Positions 61,674 through 64,000 of a DNA stretch of 64,000 nucleotides are shown here, in pieces. The stretch comes from Maridesulfovibrio sp. (GTDB taxonomy: Bacteria > Desulfobacterota > Desulfovibrionia > Desulfovibrionales > Desulfovibrionaceae), in assembly GCF_963677005.1 (NCBI RefSeq), contig NZ_OY781616.1:627501-691500 (forward strand). The letters run 5' to 3'. A program made the position numbers and the translations under genes. Within the stretch, counting starts at the first letter, position 1. Every line of letters begins with the position of its first letter. The notes below the pieces were generated by a model. The model was not told the origin of the DNA. It ran no database searches and was given only the letters and a program-made list of their open reading frames with translations.

Positions 61674-62177
61674 CTAGGCCGGCCAGATTCTGGGGATGCT
61701 GAGGGCGAACATCCATACTCCGAGACTGACCTTTATGGCCAGACCGAAGGCTTTGCCCCAGAAGGCCCCCCAGGCCGACAGCTTTGCCTCTTCGAAACTT
61801 CTGCCGTGGCTGAGTTCGAGAATCAGACAACCTCCGAAAGAACCGAGCAGGGCTCCGGGCAGTGCTCCGAGCCCGAAGAAAAACGGTGCGCCCAGAATTG
61901 CGCCTCCGATGGCTCCTATGAAAGCTCCGATGTTTCCCCGGCCGCTGGCTCCGTACTTCTTTCCGCCGAAATACTGGGAGGCGAATTCCATTATTTCTCC
62001 GACCAGAGCAATGGCTCCGAGAATCATGATGAAATCCCAGCTCATTGCGCTCGGCTGATACAGTTTCCAGATTGCGGCAAGGGCCAGCACCAGCCAGTTG
62101 GCAGGCAGTCCGAATATGTGCAGGGCCAGTGAGCAGAGCATGAGCAGTATCACCAGCACCGCAAGTGCAGTAATCAT
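61674..62177 (-). CDS. DUF456 membrane protein
   Basis: A 167-aa hydrophobic protein with about four membrane segments and the DUF456 hallmarks. Glycine-rich stretches FGGKKYGASGRGNIGAFIGAIGG and GLGALPGALLGSFGGCLILEL are present, the latter resembling glycine-zipper helices, followed by a basic-acidic motif (SFEEAKLSAWGAFWGKAFG). Function unknown. It starts four bases after the phenylacetate-CoA ligase stop. Confidence 0.9.
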   Translation of the reverse strand: MITALAVLVILLMLCSLALHIFGLPANWLVLALAAIWKLYQPSAMSWDFIMILGAIALVGEIMEFASQYFGGKKYGASGRGNIGAFIGAIGGAILGAPFFFGLGALPGALLGSFGGCLILELSHGRSFEEAKLSAWGAFWGKAFGLAIKVSLGVWMFALSIPRIWPA

Positions 62178-62180
62178 CCG

Positions 62181-63479
62181 TTAATCCTCTACGTCTCTCA
62201 GGTCTATAACCCGCTGAGCCTTTCCTTCCGATTTGGGGATGGAGTTGTGCTGTACAAGCTCAATCCTGGGAGTAACAAGTATCTCATCGCGAAGCAGGGA
62301 GGAAAGTTTTTTCTGCAATCCCTGCAGGGCCCGCATGTCTTCTACAAAGAATTCGTCCTTGACTTCAACCTTGACCCTGATCTGATCAATGAATCCTTCC
62401 TTGATCAGTTCGATAACATAGTTCTGGGCCACTTCGGGAACTCCCATGATGATTTTTTCAATCTGCATGGGATAAATGTTTACGCCCTTGATGATAAGCA
62501 TGTCATCAGCGCGGCCGAGGATGCGGTCTATGCGGCGGGAAGTTCTCCCGCATTTGCATTCACCCGGCAGAAAGCGGGTGAGGTCTTTTGTGCGGTAGCG
62601 GATTATGGGCATCCCTTCGCGGGTGATGGTGGTCATGACCAGTTCGCCCACTTCTCCGTCTTCAACAGGTTCTCCTGTTTCGGGATTAACTATTTCCGCT
62701 ATGAAGGCGTCTTCCCACACGTGCATACCGTTCTGCTCGGTACATTCAAAGGCTACACCGGGACCGTTCATTTCCGAGAGCCCATAGGAGTTGTAGGCCT
62801 TGATGTGCATCAGTTCTTCAATTTTTCTGCGGGTATGTTCGGTGTGCGGCTCGGCTCCGATAAGGGCTGTTTTCCATGGCATTTCTGCCGGTTCAAAGCC
62901 TTCCTCGCGGACCTTGCCTGCAAAATAAAGTGCGAAAGAGGGAATGATGTGCAGGGCGGTGACATTGAAATCGCGGATGAGTTTGATCTGCCGTTTTGTG
63001 TTTCCCGCACCGGCCGGGATGGTCAGGCAGCCAAGCCGTTCAGCACCGTAGTGGATGCCGAGCCCGCCGGTAAAAAGACCGTATCCGGACATGTTCTGGA
63101 AAACGTCACTGCGCCTTATGCCAATGGCGTACATTGACCGGGCCATGAGATCGGCCCAGGTATCAAGGTCTTTCTGGGTATAGAAGACAGCGGTGGGGGT
63201 GCCGGTAGTCCCGGAAGATGCGTGCAGACGGACAAATTCATCCAGCGGTTTGGTCAGCAGTCCGTATGGATACTGTGAACGCAGGTCGTCCTTGGTGGTA
63301 AAGGGAAATTTGCGGATGTCGTCTACACAGGAGATTGACGAAGGACTGAGATTGTTCTTTTTGAAAACTTCACTGTAATACGGAGAATCGGCCGCCCGCT
63401 CGACAGTCTTTTTCAACCTTTTTACCTGGAGTTTTTCCAGTTCCTTGCGTTCGAGGGTCTCGGCTTCGTGAAAGTACAT
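62181..63479 (-). CDS. paaK: Phenylacetate-CoA ligase family protein (PaaK-like)
   Basis: A 432-aa acyl-adenylate-forming ligase. P-loop SSGTTGTPT at residues 88-96, then the A5-type motif NSYGLSEMNGPGVAFEC, the RTKDLTRF block and the C-terminal RADDMLIIKGVNIYPMQIE hinge. It activates an aryl-acetate (phenylacetate or indoleacetate) or related acid to its CoA ester with ATP. Anaerobes often use it for amino-acid-derived acids. The partner 2-oxoacid oxidoreductase genes are not in the window, so the substrate remains open. Confidence 0.93.
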   Translation of the reverse strand: MYFHEAETLERKELEKLQVKRLKKTVERAADSPYYSEVFKKNNLSPSSISCVDDIRKFPFTTKDDLRSQYPYGLLTKPLDEFVRLHASSGTTGTPTAVFYTQKDLDTWADLMARSMYAIGIRRSDVFQNMSGYGLFTGGLGIHYGAERLGCLTIPAGAGNTKRQIKLIRDFNVTALHIIPSFALYFAGKVREEGFEPAEMPWKTALIGAEPHTEHTRRKIEELMHIKAYNSYGLSEMNGPGVAFECTEQNGMHVWEDAFIAEIVNPETGEPVEDGEVGELVMTTITREGMPIIRYRTKDLTRFLPGECKCGRTSRRIDRILGRADDMLIIKGVNIYPMQIEKIIMGVPEVAQNYVIELIKEGFIDQIRVKVEVKDEFFVEDMRALQGLQKKLSSLLRDEILVTPRIELVQHNSIPKSEGKAQRVIDLRDVED

Positions 63480-63532
63480 ATTCTGTCTCCGTGTAGTTGT
63501 TGGCTGTGGGCCACATCAAGAATATGTATCCG

Positions 63533-64000
63533 TTATTCGTCACCATATTCTGACGGGTATGTTTCCGGGCTCGGGTTTTCAAAGGCCGTGTAGCTCCCGA
63601 AGAAGCGCAGCTGCACTATTCCGGTAGGGCCGTTACGCTGCTTGCCGATGATAACCTCGGCAGTATTCGTAAGCGGTTTGTCCTCTTTCTTGTTGTAGAA
63701 GTCCTCGCGAAAGAGAAAGAGGATGATGTCCGCGTCCTGCTCGATAGCACCGGATTCACGCAGGTCCGACATCATGGGCCGTTTGTCGGTACGCTCCTCA
63801 ACTTTGCGGTTAAGCTGCGACAGGGCTATTACTGGGATATTCAGCTCCTTGGCTAGAGCCTTGAGGGATCTTGAAATATCGGAAATTTCCTGTTCACGCG
63901 AGTCAACCCTGGCACTGGACCTCATGAGCTGGAGATAATCGATCATAACCAGCCCCAGGTTGTGCTGGGATTTGAGCCTGCGGCAGCGGGCCCTGAGTTC
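63533..64000 (-). CDS. dnaB: Replicative DNA helicase DnaB, C-terminal part (5' end outside window)
   Basis: The last 155 codons of DnaB; the gene runs off the right edge of the window. Visible are Walker [39 protein letters not shown] with the Gln-Asn sensor, and the arginine-finger region [24 protein letters not shown]. The end [15 protein letters not shown] is typical of bacterial DnaB. It unwinds DNA at the replication fork as a hexamer. An internal ATG (63946) is not the true start, because the conserved sequence continues upstream to the edge. Confidence 0.96.
   Translation of the reverse strand, partial: ELRARCRRLKSQHNLGLVMIDYLQLMRSSARVDSREQEISDISRSLKALAKELNIPVIALSQLNRKVEERTDKRPMMSDLRESGAIEQDADIILFLFREDFYNKKEDKPLTNTAEVIIGKQRNGPTGIVQLRFFGSYTAFENPSPETYPSEYGDE

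Overview
The window looks like a chromosomal segment of a marine, strictly anaerobic, sulfate-reducing deltaproteobacterium close to Desulfovibrio/Maridesulfovibrio. I infer this from the gene content: a periplasmic selenocysteine formate dehydrogenase with FdhE, a double-cubane-cluster 2-hydroxyacyl-CoA dehydratase relative, a Tat-exported superoxide reductase beside a CstB-like persulfide dioxygenase/rhodanese, TRAP transport genes, and a ThiSGHFE operon behind a TPP riboswitch. No search was run, so the taxonomy is an inference. Apart from the rRNA and regulatory sites, the window is densely coding on both strands. Many genes use GTG or TTG starts, and several choices rest on the Shine-Dalgarno position.

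Layout. 1-2367: 3' part of a 23S rRNA, a tRNA-less spacer, 5S rRNA and the rrn terminator. 2482-9406: a glycosyltransferase-like protein of unknown family, a PaaI thioesterase, a TRAP operon (dctP, an intra-operon terminator, dctQ, dctM) under a divergent TetR regulator with a double palindromic operator, and a NicO-type Ni/Co transporter with a periplasmic EF-hand. 9486-25344: a pel exopolysaccharide locus, made of a divergent GH114 lipoprotein followed by pelC, pelA split in two (hydrolase and deacetylase), pelB split in two (TPR scaffold; SPOR-TPR-outer-membrane barrel), pelD, pelE, pelF, pelG and a pelX-like epimerase. 25518-27838: tandem HDOD paralogues.

27910-32139: a sulfur/oxygen defence pair with a Fur-like box, and a Cache hybrid histidine kinase. 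32286-39471: a PEP-synthase-like phosphotransferase overlapping a phosphatase-YkgJ fusion, an MscS channel and CorA. 39560-48624: a double-cubane protein, then the formate dehydrogenase region (FmdE-MoeA fusion, ModE-type regulator, Sec-FdhA, FdhB, FdhE) and a small GIY-YIG-like protein. 48665-52213: thiamine operon. 52407-55244: PhoU, a second copy of the glycosyltransferase-like family, and GalE. 55557-64000: DUF4139 protein, FadL porin, TlyA, ThrC, DUF456 protein, phenylacetate-CoA ligase and the end of DnaB.

How it fits together. The pel block holds everything known to be needed for a c-di-GMP-gated, partly de-N-acetylated amino-sugar polysaccharide: precursor epimerase, polymerase, inner-membrane complex with the PelD receptor, periplasmic modification enzymes and export channel. 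Its two longest polypeptides are each divided into separately exported proteins. The formate dehydrogenase block couples a Sec/metal-pterin enzyme to its own cofactor and regulatory genes.
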